Assembly (NCBI GenBank): GCA_937923485.1
Contig: CALDUE010000133.1
Coordinates: forward strand, 1-48,147
Reading direction: 5' to 3'
Source of the DNA: an uncultured Saprospiraceae bacterium
GTDB taxonomy: Bacteria > Bacteroidota > Bacteroidia > Chitinophagales > Saprospiraceae
Length of the DNA: 48,147 nt
Shown: one piece after another, positions 17,506-26,802 of the stretch
Layout of the letters: each line of letters opens with the position of its first letter
Numbering within the stretch: position 1 is the stretch's first letter
Notes under the pieces: generated by a model
Databases searched by the model: none
What the model was told of the DNA's origin: nothing
Seen by the model: only the letters and a program-made list of their open reading frames with translations
Position numbers and translations under genes: made by a program

Positions 17506-17572
17506 TCGGATGTCGGATGTCGGATGTCGGATGTCGGATGTCGGATGTCGGATGTCGGATGTCGGATGTCGG
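17506..17572. repeat. Tandem heptanucleotide array (TCGGATG, 9 copies plus a partial)
   Basis: Nine perfect head-to-tail copies of TCGGATG followed by TCGG, in the convergent gap between the cargo gene and typA. Translated frames across it give simple repeats and are not genes. Confidence 0.97.
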
Positions 17573-17661
17573 AAAATAAAATCTTCAAGTTGGGTTTTGG
17601 ATGGTCTTTCCGTCAAATACTCGACTGCGAAGCGGTCCGAAATCCATATACTGATATCTTC

Positions 17662-17698
17662 AAAAAAAAAGACCAGACCCCACAAGGAGCCTGGTCTT
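17662..17698 (-). terminator. Rho-independent terminator of typA
   Basis: On the minus strand an 8-bp stem (AAGACCAG / CTGGTCTT) with a 14-nt loop is followed by a run of nine T. It begins 22 nt after the typA stop. Confidence 0.85.
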
Positions 17699-17719
17699 CT
17701 CTGTTTGCGACAGCTGTTC

Positions 17720-19543
17720 TTAAATCTTCATACCAGCGAGTGCCGGGTTGCGGTTACGCTTACGCTCACTTTCGCTGAGAACGATCTTACGGATGCGCAT
17801 TGCATCGGGAGTTACCTCTACGTACTCATCACCTTGGATGTACTCTAGCGCTTCTTCCAACGTGAATTGACGTGGTGGCGTGATCTTGATCTTGTCATCC
17901 GCACCAGAAGAGCGGACGTTGGACTGCTTTTTCGCCTTGGTGAGGTTGACAACCATGTCGCCTGGGCGAGCATTTTCACCAACTACTTGACCTTCGTAAA
18001 TCTCCTCGTTTGGAAGAACCATGAGGATGCCACGCTCTTGCAAAGAGTTGAGTGAGTAAGGAATTGCCTTACCCTTCTCGTTAGAGATCATCGAACCGTT
18101 GATACGCTTTGGAATGTCACCCACCCAAGGAGCAAACTCACGGAAACGGTGTGTCATTATTAACTCACCTGCAGTTTGTGTAATGAGCTGTGTACGAAGT
18201 CCAATGATTCCACGCGATGGAATAGAGAACTCTAGGAAGGTACGCTCGGGCTTAGCTTCCATATTGGTCATGGTGCCTTTACGCTGAGTCACAGCATTGA
18301 TAACTGCTCCACTATACTCGTCTGGGACATTGATGTAGAGGTCCTCCATCGGCTCGTGACGCTTACCGTCGACTTCTTTGACAATTACTTGAGGTTGTCC
18401 GATTTGCACCTCATAGCCCTCGCGACGCATCGTCTCGATAAGTACACTGAGGTGAAGTACTCCACGTCCGAACACTTGGAATGCCTCGGCTCTATCTGTT
18501 GGCATCACCTTAAGTGCAAGGTTCTGCTCAATTTCCTTCTCCAAACGCTCCTTGAGGTGACGAGAGGTAACGAACTTACCTGACTGGCCGAAGAATGGAG
18601 AATCGTTAATCGCAAAGGTCATAGACATCGTAGGCTCATCAACAGCGATTGGTGTCAATGGATCTGGACGCTCTGGGTGAGTAACTGTATCTCCAATCTC
18701 GAACCCGTCGATACCAGAGATTGCACAGATGTCACCTGGTTGTACTTCGTCTACTTCAACGCGACCAAGACCTTCGTAGACGAAAATTTTCTTGGTGCGC
18801 TGCTTTGTCAAAACACCTTCACGGTTCACAAGACCGATAGGCATGTTAGGCTTGAGAACACCACGGTTGAGGCGACCTGAAGCCATTCGTCCTGTAAAAT
18901 TGCTGTATGCAAGCGAAGTGATCATCATCTGGATATCGCCCTCAAGCTCAACCTTTGGTGGCGGAACGTGCTCGATAATCATGTCGAGTGCATACGTCAC
19001 GTCTTCAGTCTCTGTTGCCCAGTCTGGCCCCATCCATCCGTTCTTTGCAGAACCGTAAACGACAGGAAAGTCAAGCTGCTCCTCTGTTGCTTCAAGTGCA
19101 AACATGAGGTCGAAAACCGCCTCATATGCCTCATCGGGCTTACAGTTTGGCTTATCCACTTTGTTGACAACGACGATCGGCTTCAGCCCAAGTTCGAGAC
19201 TTTTTGAAAGAACGAAGCGCGTTTGTGGCATCGGTCCCTCGAAAGCATCAACAAGCAGAAGTACGCCATCAGCCATGTTGAGTACACGCTCAACCTCTCC
19301 TCCAAAATCCGAGTGACCAGGAGTATCAATCAAGTTGATCTTGTGGTCTTTGTAGCGGATACTTACGTTCTTCGAAAGGATAGTGATTCCGCGCTCACGC
19401 TCGAGATCATTGTTGTCAAGCATGAGTTCAGCAGGCTTCTCTCGCTCGTGGAATAGGTTTCCAGCGTGAAGTAGCTTATCGACGAGGGTTGTTTTTCCGT
19501 GGTCGACGTGGGCGATGATCGCAACGTTACGAATAGGTGTCAT
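17720..19543 (-). CDS. typA: TypA/BipA ribosome-associated GTPase
   Basis: The protein has 607 residues, the standard TypA length. The GTPase domain carries G1 AHVDHGKTT (residues 10-18), G3 DTPGHSDF and G4 NKVDKPN. EF-G-like domains II, III and V follow, then the TypA-specific C-terminal domain with a basic end ([11 protein letters not shown]). It acts on the 50S subunit in late ribosome assembly and translation under stress. It is monocistronic, with a -7 promoter box about 110 nt upstream and its own terminator. Confidence 0.96.
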   Translation of the reverse strand: MTPIRNVAIIAHVDHGKTTLVDKLLHAGNLFHEREKPAELMLDNNDLERERGITILSKNVSIRYKDHKINLIDTPGHSDFGGEVERVLNMADGVLLLVDAFEGPMPQTRFVLSKSLELGLKPIVVVNKVDKPNCKPDEAYEAVFDLMFALEATEEQLDFPVVYGSAKNGWMGPDWATETEDVTYALDMIIEHVPPPKVELEGDIQMMITSLAYSNFTGRMASGRLNRGVLKPNMPIGLVNREGVLTKQRTKKIFVYEGLGRVEVDEVQPGDICAISGIDGFEIGDTVTHPERPDPLTPIAVDEPTMSMTFAINDSPFFGQSGKFVTSRHLKERLEKEIEQNLALKVMPTDRAEAFQVFGRGVLHLSVLIETMRREGYEVQIGQPQVIVKEVDGKRHEPMEDLYINVPDEYSGAVINAVTQRKGTMTNMEAKPERTFLEFSIPSRGIIGLRTQLITQTAGELIMTHRFREFAPWVGDIPKRINGSMISNEKGKAIPYSLNSLQERGILMVLPNEEIYEGQVVGENARPGDMVVNLTKAKKQSNVRSSGADDKIKITPPRQFTLEEALEYIQGDEYVEVTPDAMRIRKIVLSESERKRNRNPALAGMKI

Positions 19544-19653
19544 GGATAGACATTGAGGACGGTTTCAGCTCACGCTCCCGCAGTACTGACGGAAAGCAAG
19601 CAAAAACCTTATGATGCCGCTTCAAATGAGCGGCGAGTTTTGCAAAACGCGCG

Positions 19654-19661
19654 CAAAGGTA
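19654..19661 (-). promoter_or_regulatory. typA: -7 promoter element for typA
   Basis: On the minus strand TACCTTTG followed by CGCG is an exact TAnnTTTG match about 110 nt upstream of the typA ATG. No TTG at the ideal -33 distance was seen. The leader would include a small CCGCT/AGCGG hairpin. Confidence 0.5.
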
Positions 19662-19837
19662 CCTTATTCTAAGTTGCTTATGAGGAATTAACATTCCGAT
19701 TAGTGTTACTAAATCATCATTTGATTCAGCAACAGTAGCATATGTCCTGAGATTGCTTAGTATTTGGGGTGGCCATCTCACAACCAAATGCGTTCCCCTA
19801 CACTTCTTGTAGCATATTCATAAATCGCTCGAACGTC

Positions 19838-20362
19838 ATGGTCAGATCTCAAGTTGTACTCACATTTAGCCTGCTCATCTCAATCCTTTTGATGACCTCT
19901 AACTGTACTGTGCCTCAGGTTAATCACATTGAAATCGTACCGAAGCTTACCATTTCCAAGCAAACAATAGGCGAAGGCGTTAGCATGCTCATCCCCTTGG
20001 ATTATCAGAAAGTGGAAGCTGACAATGGATACGCAGCCAGTTTTGAAACTGAAAACCTAGCAAGTTCCTTGAGTCTACAGGTTGTCCAGGAAACCTTATC
20101 AACGGTGAAGTCTGCTTACTCACCTGCGTCCCTTGAGGAGAACGATTTATCACTATCTGAGCTGAGTACGGTGCAATATGGTGAAAACCCTAACGCGTTT
20201 TTCGCCAAAGTACATGATGATGAAAATGCTGTCTTTGGCTACGTACTCGCTATTGAACAGAAGGACAAGACCTACTTAATTGAAGGCGCCTCTACAGATA
20301 TATCTCACGATTTCTACGACTATAAAATTCGCCAAGCCCTGCTTTCGGTATTTATAGAATAG
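19838..20362 (+). CDS. Small predicted lipoprotein of unknown function
   Basis: ATG 19838 gives 174 residues starting with a hydrophobic signal (VVLTFSLLISILLM) and a possible lipobox ending at Cys22 (TSNC); Asn before Cys is atypical. The open frame extends upstream to 19769, but that adds a polar, non-signal segment. The mature protein is acidic and alternates strands and helices (YGENPNAFFAKV, VFGYVLAIEQKDKTYLIEG). I do not recognise it. It converges on ftsZ, whose terminator lies between them. Confidence 0.7.
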   Translation: MVRSQVVLTFSLLISILLMTSNCTVPQVNHIEIVPKLTISKQTIGEGVSMLIPLDYQKVEADNGYAASFETENLASSLSLQVVQETLSTVKSAYSPASLEENDLSLSELSTVQYGENPNAFFAKVHDDENAVFGYVLAIEQKDKTYLIEGASTDISHDFYDYKIRQALLSVFIE

Positions 20363-20440
20363 CATCGAGGGCATCAACCTTTCGAGAGCGACTAATTTGA
20401 ACAAGGTCAGCGTGAACTATAGGATTGAAAATACGGGTCC

Positions 20441-20477
20441 AAAAAAATGGCCGCACTCCCCGTGGGAGCCGGCCATT
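20441..20477 (-). terminator. Rho-independent terminator at the end of the dcw cluster (after ftsZ)
   Basis: On the minus strand AATGGCCG pairs with CGGCCATT, extended by an inner CTCCC/GGGAG stem, and is followed by a T-run (seven T including the last stem bases). It begins 67 nt after the ftsZ stop. Confidence 0.9.
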
Positions 20478-20544
20478 CGATGGATGAAAATGAGAAACTA
20501 AATCTTGAAGACTGTTGGGGGTTAGACTATTTCCTCCCCAATAG

Positions 20545-21984
20545 TTAATCTGCTTTGTCGTACAACCAAGGGCTTTCACCGCCTAGTCGTGGCTCTCCGT
20601 TCTGGTCTACAACCGTACGTGACGGCTGCTGTGTAGGTCTGTCGTTCGGGTTATGCTGCTGATTGCGCATGCGACGGTGACGGAGGTATGCTGGTTCGCG
20701 CTCTAGACTTGCCAAACCATTCGGATCACTTGGTGGGACAGGCTCACCTTGATTCTGGTTAAGTGGCGCGTATGGCTCTGAAGAGTTCGAACGCGGCTGT
20801 TGCTGCTGAGCGCGATACTCATTCATGATATCTTCCCGGTATTGAACAGACTTATTGTACTGATCAACTTTAGGAGAAAGGCTATCAAACTCGTAATGGT
20901 TTGAATCTTGTGCTTGCTGCTGCTGTTGCGGACGTACGGTGCGCTTTGCTTGCTGAGGAACCTGCTTGAGGTCAACAACCTGCTTGCTTGGGCGACTATC
21001 ACCAGAAATAGCTTGGATAGCTGAATCTTGGAAACCAGTTGCGATGACAGTGACGCTGATGCCGTCTTCCAAGGTTTCGTCGAAACAAGTACCCCAAATG
21101 AGGTTCGCGTCCATCCCAGCTTCTTCCTGCACGAATTGAGTGATCTTATCGATCTCGTCCATGGTTACATCGCTCGCACCTGAGCAGATGTTGAGCAAAA
21201 TATTCTGCGCTCCACTGATGTTGTTATCCTCGAGGAGAGGTGAGCTGAGTGCTTGATCCACTGCAGATTCTGCACGACCATCTCCATCAGCGTATCCGAT
21301 TCCCATGATAGCAACACCTGACCCACGAAGGACAGTGTTCACATCCTCGAAGTCAACATTGACGTAACCTGGACGTGTAATTATTTCTGCGATTCCACGA
21401 GCGGCTGTAGTCAATACATTATCAGCTTGTGCGAACGCTTGCTTCATCGGCATGTCTGCGTGAATGAGACGCAGCTTGTCGTTGCTCACAACTACGAGCG
21501 CATCTACGTGCTTTCTAAGTTCCATGAGTCCTTCGATACCGTTGCGAATGCGCGTACGGCCTTCGAAGGCGAATGGAAGAGTAACGATACCTACGGTGAG
21601 GATATCGAGGTCTTTTGCAGCTTTAGCAACAATTGGAGCGGCACCTGTACCGGTTCCGCCACCCATTCCTGCGGTAACGAAAAGCATCTGGCAATCGTCA
21701 TTGAGGAAATTCTGAATTTCACCAATAGACTCTTCACCGGCGCCGCGTCCGACTTCTGGTTTCGAACCTGCTCCGCGTCCGCGGGTAAGTTCTGGACCAA
21801 GGTGAATTTTAGTTGGAACAGGACTCAATTCGAGTGCTTGAGCATCTGTGTTACAAATGGCGAAGTCGACACCTACGATGTTTTGCTTAAACATGTGTGT
21901 AACGGCATTGGATCCACCGCCTCCGACTCCGAGGACTTTTATGATGGTACCGTTGTGCTTGCGACGTGCGAGATCAAAGATCAT
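20545..21984 (-). CDS. ftsZ: FtsZ, tubulin-like cell division GTPase
   Basis: The protein has 479 residues. The tubulin signature GMGGGTGTG is at 106-114 and the T7-loop NVDFED at 209-214, so the GTPase site should be complete. The globular domain ends near residue 325. A Gln-rich linker follows (poly-Gln near 355), then a peptide like the usual C-terminal FtsA-binding motif (EPAYLRH, about 431-437). The chain then continues about 40 residues to a terminal SPWLYDKAD, which recalls the aromatic/acidic C-terminal end of other Flavobacteriia FtsZ proteins. It forms the Z-ring at midcell. It is the last gene of the dcw cluster, 86 bp after ftsA. Confidence 0.96.
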   Translation of the reverse strand: MIFDLARRKHNGTIIKVLGVGGGGSNAVTHMFKQNIVGVDFAICNTDAQALELSPVPTKIHLGPELTRGRGAGSKPEVGRGAGEESIGEIQNFLNDDCQMLFVTAGMGGGTGTGAAPIVAKAAKDLDILTVGIVTLPFAFEGRTRIRNGIEGLMELRKHVDALVVVSNDKLRLIHADMPMKQAFAQADNVLTTAARGIAEIITRPGYVNVDFEDVNTVLRGSGVAIMGIGYADGDGRAESAVDQALSSPLLEDNNISGAQNILLNICSGASDVTMDEIDKITQFVQEEAGMDANLIWGTCFDETLEDGISVTVIATGFQDSAIQAISGDSRPSKQVVDLKQVPQQAKRTVRPQQQQQAQDSNHYEFDSLSPKVDQYNKSVQYREDIMNEYRAQQQQPRSNSSEPYAPLNQNQGEPVPPSDPNGLASLEREPAYLRHRRMRNQQHNPNDRPTQQPSRTVVDQNGEPRLGGESPWLYDKAD

Positions 21985-21998
21985 GAGCTATAATTGAT

Positions 21999-22015
21999 TC
22001 TCGATAAAATCGAGA
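21999..22015 (-). other. Inverted repeat in the ftsA-ftsZ gap, close to the ftsZ start
   Basis: TCTCGAT and ATCGAGA are perfectly complementary around a 3-nt loop, ending 14 nt before the ftsZ ATG. No T-run follows. It could be an operator or an mRNA hairpin affecting ftsZ translation. Confidence 0.4.
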
Positions 22016-22070
22016 GTAAAGTAAAAGAATGCTGGACGGGCCAGTGAGAGAGTTGGTTAGGTCTAAAACA

Positions 22071-23483
22071 TTAGACCATATCAGGATCTTCGTCTGCTTC
22101 AAACCAAGTCTTGAGATTGGTCACGATTTTGGATTGCGCCCTTGAGAAAAATCCTTGAACAGGTTCTTTCGCTGAGGTTACTTCTCCATGGCCGTTCACG
22201 GAAGAAGAAGATGCTTTTTCAAGCGCACTCGGGCCGCTTGCAAGAAGATCACTTTCTGCCTTTGTGTCTTCTCGCTCCATTTCCTGAGCCAGGTTTGGAT
22301 TCAAGGAAATACGCTCTGCTGTGTCAATTCCTCCGATCAACAGTCCGATAGAAGTCGCAAAGATTGGACTGCTTAATTCTGAATCATATCCTTGCGCAAG
22401 GTGCTCAACTGGCAAACCAATGCGTGTTGGAATTCCAGTGAAGAATTCAGTGAGTTTATCAATATTCTTCAATAAACTTCCTCCACCTGTAAGTACGATT
22501 CCACCTTGGAGGCGATCACGAACATTTGATAGGCTTATTTGGAAATCGATGTAGCGAAGAATTTCTTCCATGCGTACTTCGATTACTTCCGCAAGATGTG
22601 CTTCGCTGATTTCTGTATGCTGCTGTCCTCGGCGATTTGCTATACGGATATAGCGGTTGGAGGCAGCTTCGCTTGCAAGTGCATTGCCAAACTTGGTCTT
22701 CAAATCTTCTGCATCTGCAGGAGTGATTTGGAATACTTGACGGACATCACTTGTGATTACGTCGCCTCCAAAAGGAAGCACACATGTGTGACTTATAACG
22801 CCATCAGCAAAGATTGTAATGTCTGTTGTTCCACCTCCAATGTCTACGAGGACGACGCCTTCCCGACGGTCTGCTTCGGTGAGCACACTCGCAGAAGAAG
22901 CAATTGGTTCGAGCGTCAGCCCAGTAACCTTAAGGTTTGCTTTTTCGACACATCTCATGATGTTCTTCGAAGCAAGTTTTTGGCAGGTAATGATGTGGAA
23001 GTTCGCACCAAGCCGAGTTCCGCACATACCGATTGGCTCGGTAATACCCCACTCATCATCTACTGCAAAATCTTGCGGAATGATGTGAAGGATCTCTTCC
23101 CCTGGTTTTAGCGGAAGCTTACGCATCGACGTGATAAGCTCGTCAATATCAAGCTGAGTGATCTCCGCGATATCATCTTCGCGGGTAATCATCCCGTGGT
23201 TCTGACGGCTAGCAATATGCTGCCCTGCGATACCAACATTTACTCGGTCGATTGACTTGCCAATTTGACGTTCGGCCTTTTGTACAGCCTCTTCAATTGC
23301 CTTAACGGTTTTGTCAATGTTGGTAACAACACCTCGCTGAACTCCATCTCCAGCAACTCTACCAAAGCCTAAAATTTCAACCTGTTTTAGATCATTACGC
23401 CGACCTACAATCGCACAAACTTTCGTCGTGCCTATATCAAGGGCAACAACAAAGTCTGTTTTTTCAGTTTCTTCCCATTTCAT
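22071..23483 (-). CDS. ftsA: FtsA, actin-like Z-ring membrane anchor
   Basis: The protein has 470 residues. The actin-fold phosphate motifs are DIGTTKVCAIVG (16-27) and DIGGGTTDIT (about 207-216), with the SHS2 (1C) domain between. After residue ~390 there is a variable acidic/Ser-rich linker, then an amphipathic helix near 446-460 (FFSRAQSKIVTNLKTWF) that is the expected membrane-targeting sequence, ending in an acidic tail. FtsA tethers FtsZ to the membrane and recruits downstream divisome proteins. It lies between ftsQ and ftsZ, the conserved order. Confidence 0.96.
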   Translation of the reverse strand: MKWEETEKTDFVVALDIGTTKVCAIVGRRNDLKQVEILGFGRVAGDGVQRGVVTNIDKTVKAIEEAVQKAERQIGKSIDRVNVGIAGQHIASRQNHGMITREDDIAEITQLDIDELITSMRKLPLKPGEEILHIIPQDFAVDDEWGITEPIGMCGTRLGANFHIITCQKLASKNIMRCVEKANLKVTGLTLEPIASSASVLTEADRREGVVLVDIGGGTTDITIFADGVISHTCVLPFGGDVITSDVRQVFQITPADAEDLKTKFGNALASEAASNRYIRIANRRGQQHTEISEAHLAEVIEVRMEEILRYIDFQISLSNVRDRLQGGIVLTGGGSLLKNIDKLTEFFTGIPTRIGLPVEHLAQGYDSELSSPIFATSIGLLIGGIDTAERISLNPNLAQEMEREDTKAESDLLASGPSALEKASSSSVNGHGEVTSAKEPVQGFFSRAQSKIVTNLKTWFEADEDPDMV

Positions 23484-23527
23484 CTTAAAGTGTTTACAGT
23501 GCTTACTGACTCAGTTTCTCAAAAAGT

Positions 23528-24316
23528 TCACGCTCTGGTCCGGCGCTTGGCATTTGCTGTTCCAATGACTTGGTCGCCGTACCGCAAGTCAATGTTGTTG
23601 TAGGCATCCCAGCCCATTTCAGGCACCACGCCCTGCATATAAGCTTTATACTTATATAGTTTGTTTTCTAGATCACTTAGATCGCCCAGTGTGACATCTG
23701 AAGTTCCAAGTTTAGGAACCAAGACATACTCCCCTCTTCGGTAATCTATTTGCTCAATTAGTGCGCTAAACAATTCGTCTTCTTGCAAGGCTTTCGCCAA
23801 AACAAATACCTCGAGCGTTGCTGTATCTGCAATTGCTTCTTTGAACGAAGGTACATCGCCTGTCATGACGGGAACCCTTACATTATCGTGCTTACTGAGT
23901 GGAAGAATCTCCCCATTCGGTCCGAGATAGTAGTCGTTTCCTGTTCGGTGATGAATGCGAAGGATCGGTTCGCGCTGAATAATACGTACATTTAGTATGC
24001 CGTCAAACCCTGTATAAATATTCGCTTCAGCAACAAAAGGATCTTCACGTACAAAGTCCTCTAATTCGGATAGTTCAAGTTTGTCAATAGGTTGCCCGAT
24101 CAAAGCACCGCTGACACCTGCGTCCAAACGCTTCTTAATATCAGAACCTTCTATTAGAAAACTGCCGGTAGGTGTCGGCTGGATATCGACTACGACATCT
24201 ACAATACGGCTGCCTAGACGGGTTATTCCCGCATATGCTGCTAACGTAAATGATGCTACCAGGAAGCCGACAAGTATGCGGCTCCACAGCCTGGCAGGCT
24301 GTAGTGTTTGTTTCAT
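23528..24316 (-). CDS. ftsQ: FtsQ/DivIB cell division protein
   Basis: The protein has 262 residues. A short cytoplasmic N-terminus is followed by one transmembrane helix at about 13-31 (ILVGFLVASFTLAAYAG). A periplasmic POTRA-like domain (about 36-110; GSFLIEGSDIKKRL, then ILNVRIIQREPILRI) and the beta domain (YYLGPNGEILPL to the end) follow. FtsQ links FtsA/FtsZ to FtsL and FtsI in the divisome. Sequence is poorly conserved across the phylum; the call rests on topology, POTRA pattern and position between murC and ftsA. The start context is AACACTATG. Confidence 0.9.
   Translation of the reverse strand: MKQTLQPARLWSRILVGFLVASFTLAAYAGITRLGSRIVDVVVDIQPTPTGSFLIEGSDIKKRLDAGVSGALIGQPIDKLELSELEDFVREDPFVAEANIYTGFDGILNVRIIQREPILRIHHRTGNDYYLGPNGEILPLSKHDNVRVPVMTGDVPSFKEAIADTATLEVFVLAKALQEDELFSALIEQIDYRRGEYVLVPKLGTSDVTLGDLSDLENKLYKYKAYMQGVVPEMGWDAYNNIDLRYGDQVIGTANAKRRTRA
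23790..23803 (-). repeat. 14-bp dispersed motif, exact copy
   Basis: GCTTTCGCCAAAAC on the plus strand; on the ftsQ coding strand it is GTTTTGGCGAAAGC, read as V-L-A-K-A. Confidence 0.85.
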
Positions 24317-24340
24317 AGTGTTTTATAGTTCCTCAGACAA

Positions 24341-25696
24341 TCATTTGGCCGAAACCAGACTTCTTGCCAATCCGTCAATATCACCTGCGCCCATGAAAAG
24401 TAAAACGTCTCCGTCAAGAACTTTCAAAAGTGCTGGTGCTTCCGAACTGGCCGCAAGATACTTTTTCTCCACAGAAATATTAGAAAAAATTATCATGGGT
24501 GTTACCCCTTCAATTGGCTGTTCCCGAGCAGGGTAAATCTCCAACAGCACAACTTCCCCTAAATCACTGAGCGCACGGGCAAATTCATCAGCAAAATCAC
24601 GTGTTCGACTAAACAAGTGTGGTTGAAAAATACCTATAACTCGGTATCCCTCAAAAAGCTCTTTTGCCGCCCGAATACTAGCCGCAACTTCCGTTGGATG
24701 GTGTGCATAGTCACTTATAGCGACCGCACGTCCAATTTTACCAAGACGCTCAAATCTCCGCGCGACTCCTAGAAAGCCACTTAGCTTTTCTATCGCCATT
24801 TCCAATGACGCACCAGTCGCAGAAACAGCTGCGAGTGCCGCTACGGCATTTTCAACATTATGCGCTCCAGGCATCATCAAACGGATGTGCTCAAATACGC
24901 CAAGTGGACAGGTTAACCTGAATTCAAAAGCACCATCAACTACGCATAATTGATCAGCATTCCAAGCCGCCGATGCATCGTTACAACCGTAGGTAACTAC
25001 CGAGACCTTTTTCAAGCTGCTTGCTAATTTTTCAGCGATGCTCGGTTTGGTAATGACTACTCCAGCTGGGTCAACCTTGCCAATGAATTGTCTAAATGAA
25101 TCTTCGAATGCACTTTCCTCCCCATAGATATCTAAGTGGTCGGCTTCGATGTAACTGATAATTGCGACATCAGGTTCCAAGCTCAAAAAACTGCGGTCGT
25201 ATTCGTCTGCTTCAACGACCAGCCATTCTCCTTTTCCTGCGAGGTAATTGGTCTTATAATTCGTACTTATTCCTCCGAGAAAAGCAACAGCGTCTGTATC
25301 TAGTTCTCGCATCAAATAAGCCGCCATTGTACTGGTGGTGGTTTTGCCATGAGTACCGGCAACACCGAGTGTTTTATGTCCTTGAGAAATAAGACCTAAA
25401 GCTTGTGCTCGTTTTACTAAGGGAACTGGACTTTTCTCCAAAGCGACGAGCTCTCCAAAATCCTTTGGGACTGCGGGAGTGTAAATCGCCAAATCGATAT
25501 CGGCAGGAATGCGCTCGGGAAGATCTTCGTAGTGCACATCTATTCCTTCGGCGACTAGTGCTTTGGTCAAAGTGCTTTCACGTAGATCGTAACCACTCAC
25601 TTTCACTCCCCGTGCATTGTAGTAACGAGCGAGTGCACTCATTCCAATACCGCCAATTCCGACGAAGTAGACATGCTTAAGCTTAGCGACTGACAT
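24341..25696 (-). CDS. murC: MurC, UDP-N-acetylmuramate-L-alanine ligase
   Basis: The protein has 451 residues. The N-terminal Rossmann domain starts VYFVGIGGIGMSALA (9-23). The Mur-ligase ATP motif is GTHGKTTTSTM (about 113-123), followed by the central-domain EADEYDRSFL block and the C-terminal domain with DYAHHPTEV. MurC adds L-Ala to UDP-MurNAc in the cytoplasm. Its start overlaps the murG stop by 14 nt, and ftsQ begins 24 bp after its stop. Confidence 0.96.
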   Translation of the reverse strand: MSVAKLKHVYFVGIGGIGMSALARYYNARGVKVSGYDLRESTLTKALVAEGIDVHYEDLPERIPADIDLAIYTPAVPKDFGELVALEKSPVPLVKRAQALGLISQGHKTLGVAGTHGKTTTSTMAAYLMRELDTDAVAFLGGISTNYKTNYLAGKGEWLVVEADEYDRSFLSLEPDVAIISYIEADHLDIYGEESAFEDSFRQFIGKVDPAGVVITKPSIAEKLASSLKKVSVVTYGCNDASAAWNADQLCVVDGAFEFRLTCPLGVFEHIRLMMPGAHNVENAVAALAAVSATGASLEMAIEKLSGFLGVARRFERLGKIGRAVAISDYAHHPTEVAASIRAAKELFEGYRVIGIFQPHLFSRTRDFADEFARALSDLGEVVLLEIYPAREQPIEGVTPMIIFSNISVEKKYLAASSEAPALLKVLDGDVLLFMGAGDIDGLARSLVSAK

Positions 25697-26789
25697 ATTC
25701 TAGAATGTGTTGAGCGATGTGTTGAGCGGCCGCTGGTTTCGCAGTATCTGAAGCTGCTTTTGCCATTTGCGCGAGGGCTTGACTGTCACCTAATAATTGT
25801 GAGAGCGTAGCACTTAATTTTTCTACCTGTTGGTTATCTGGAATAAGCACCGCCGCACCAGTTCGTTCCACAGCTTTCGCATTGGCTGTTTGATGATCTC
25901 CCGATACATTTGGACTCGGAATGAGTAGACTTGGCTTTCCCAATAACTGCAATTCAGAAATTGATAGCGCTCCTGCTCGACATGCGACGAGATCTGCTGC
26001 TGCGTAGGCGAGGTCCATGCGTTCGAGGTACGGGACGCATTTCACGTTTGGAAGTTTAGCTGTTTCGCTTTCGCTAAAACGAGCGAAGTAGCCCTCTCCT
26101 GTTTGCCAGATGACTTGTAATTCTTGATGTGCTTTCCAAAACGCGTGCATCTCTACGAAAGCGTCATTCATTTTTCTTGCTCCCAAGCTTCCGCCAAAAC
26201 TTAATAACGTCGGCTTGTTAGGATCTAGTCCGAAATGCACGCGTCCCTTCTCTTTACTTGTTAAACTATCAGCGCTAAGCGATTTTCGCAGCGGGTTACC
26301 GGTGTGTATGGTTTTAGCGGAAGCGAAATACGTAATGGCTTCGGGATAAGCAACAAAGACAGATTTGGCAATCTTACCTAGTAATCGATTGGTCACTCCG
26401 GCCAGAGCATTTTGCTCCTGTAAAAAAACAGGAACTCCCAAGGTATAGGCAGCAGCAAGCGCGGGGCCACTCGCATATCCGCCCGTACCGATGGCTACAT
26501 CAGGATTGAAATATTTGACCGTTTTGCGCGCCTTTCCAAGACTTCGAACGAGCTTAAAAGGAAAAGCAAAATTTCTCTTATCCAGACTTCTATGAAACCC
26601 AGCTACAGGCAGGCCTACAATTTTATATCCCGCCTCTGGAATTCGCCGCATCTCCATTTTACCTTCTGCACCGACGAATAAAAATTCACTATCTGGCACA
26701 AGCTCCTTCAAGGCCGCAGCTATCGCCAAGGCAGGATAGATATGTCCACCCGTACCTCCTCCAGAAAGTAAAATCCGTAATGCGGCCAT
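25683..26789 (-). CDS. murG: MurG, lipid II-forming GlcNAc transferase
   Basis: ATG 26789 gives 368 residues starting just before RILLSGGGTGGHIYPA, the conserved N-terminal UDP/lipid-binding loop. A longer frame to 26858 would overlap ftsW and is rejected. The GT-B C-terminal domain includes SFGGSLGAR (the second glycine-rich loop), CRAGALSISEL and the nucleotide-binding HQTANA block. MurG converts lipid I to lipid II on the inner face of the cytoplasmic membrane. It is 13 bp downstream of ftsW. Three variant copies of the 14-bp motif lie in this gene. Confidence 0.95.
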   Translation of the reverse strand: MAALRILLSGGGTGGHIYPALAIAAALKELVPDSEFLFVGAEGKMEMRRIPEAGYKIVGLPVAGFHRSLDKRNFAFPFKLVRSLGKARKTVKYFNPDVAIGTGGYASGPALAAAYTLGVPVFLQEQNALAGVTNRLLGKIAKSVFVAYPEAITYFASAKTIHTGNPLRKSLSADSLTSKEKGRVHFGLDPNKPTLLSFGGSLGARKMNDAFVEMHAFWKAHQELQVIWQTGEGYFARFSESETAKLPNVKCVPYLERMDLAYAAADLVACRAGALSISELQLLGKPSLLIPSPNVSGDHQTANAKAVERTGAAVLIPDNQQVEKLSATLSQLLGDSQALAQMAKAASDTAKPAAAQHIAQHILEYVSR

Positions 26790-26802
26790 AGGAGATGTAT
26801 GC

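Noticed and set aside
17506-17572. CRISPR array
   Set aside because: The units are 7 bp, head to tail, with no spacers and no cas genes nearby.
17298-17848. Several open frames with repeated His-Pro-Thr-Ser-Asp or Met-Ser-Asp-Val units
   Set aside because: They are translations of the 7-bp tandem array in different frames, not protein-coding genes.
21427-21993. 188-codon open frame opposite ftsZ
   Set aside because: Antisense shadow of a conserved coding region; its translation has no family features.
22539-23111. 190-codon open frame on the plus strand opposite ftsA
   Set aside because: It lies fully within the well-supported ftsA gene, is cysteine-rich with no recognisable domain, and has no promoter; it is a shadow frame.
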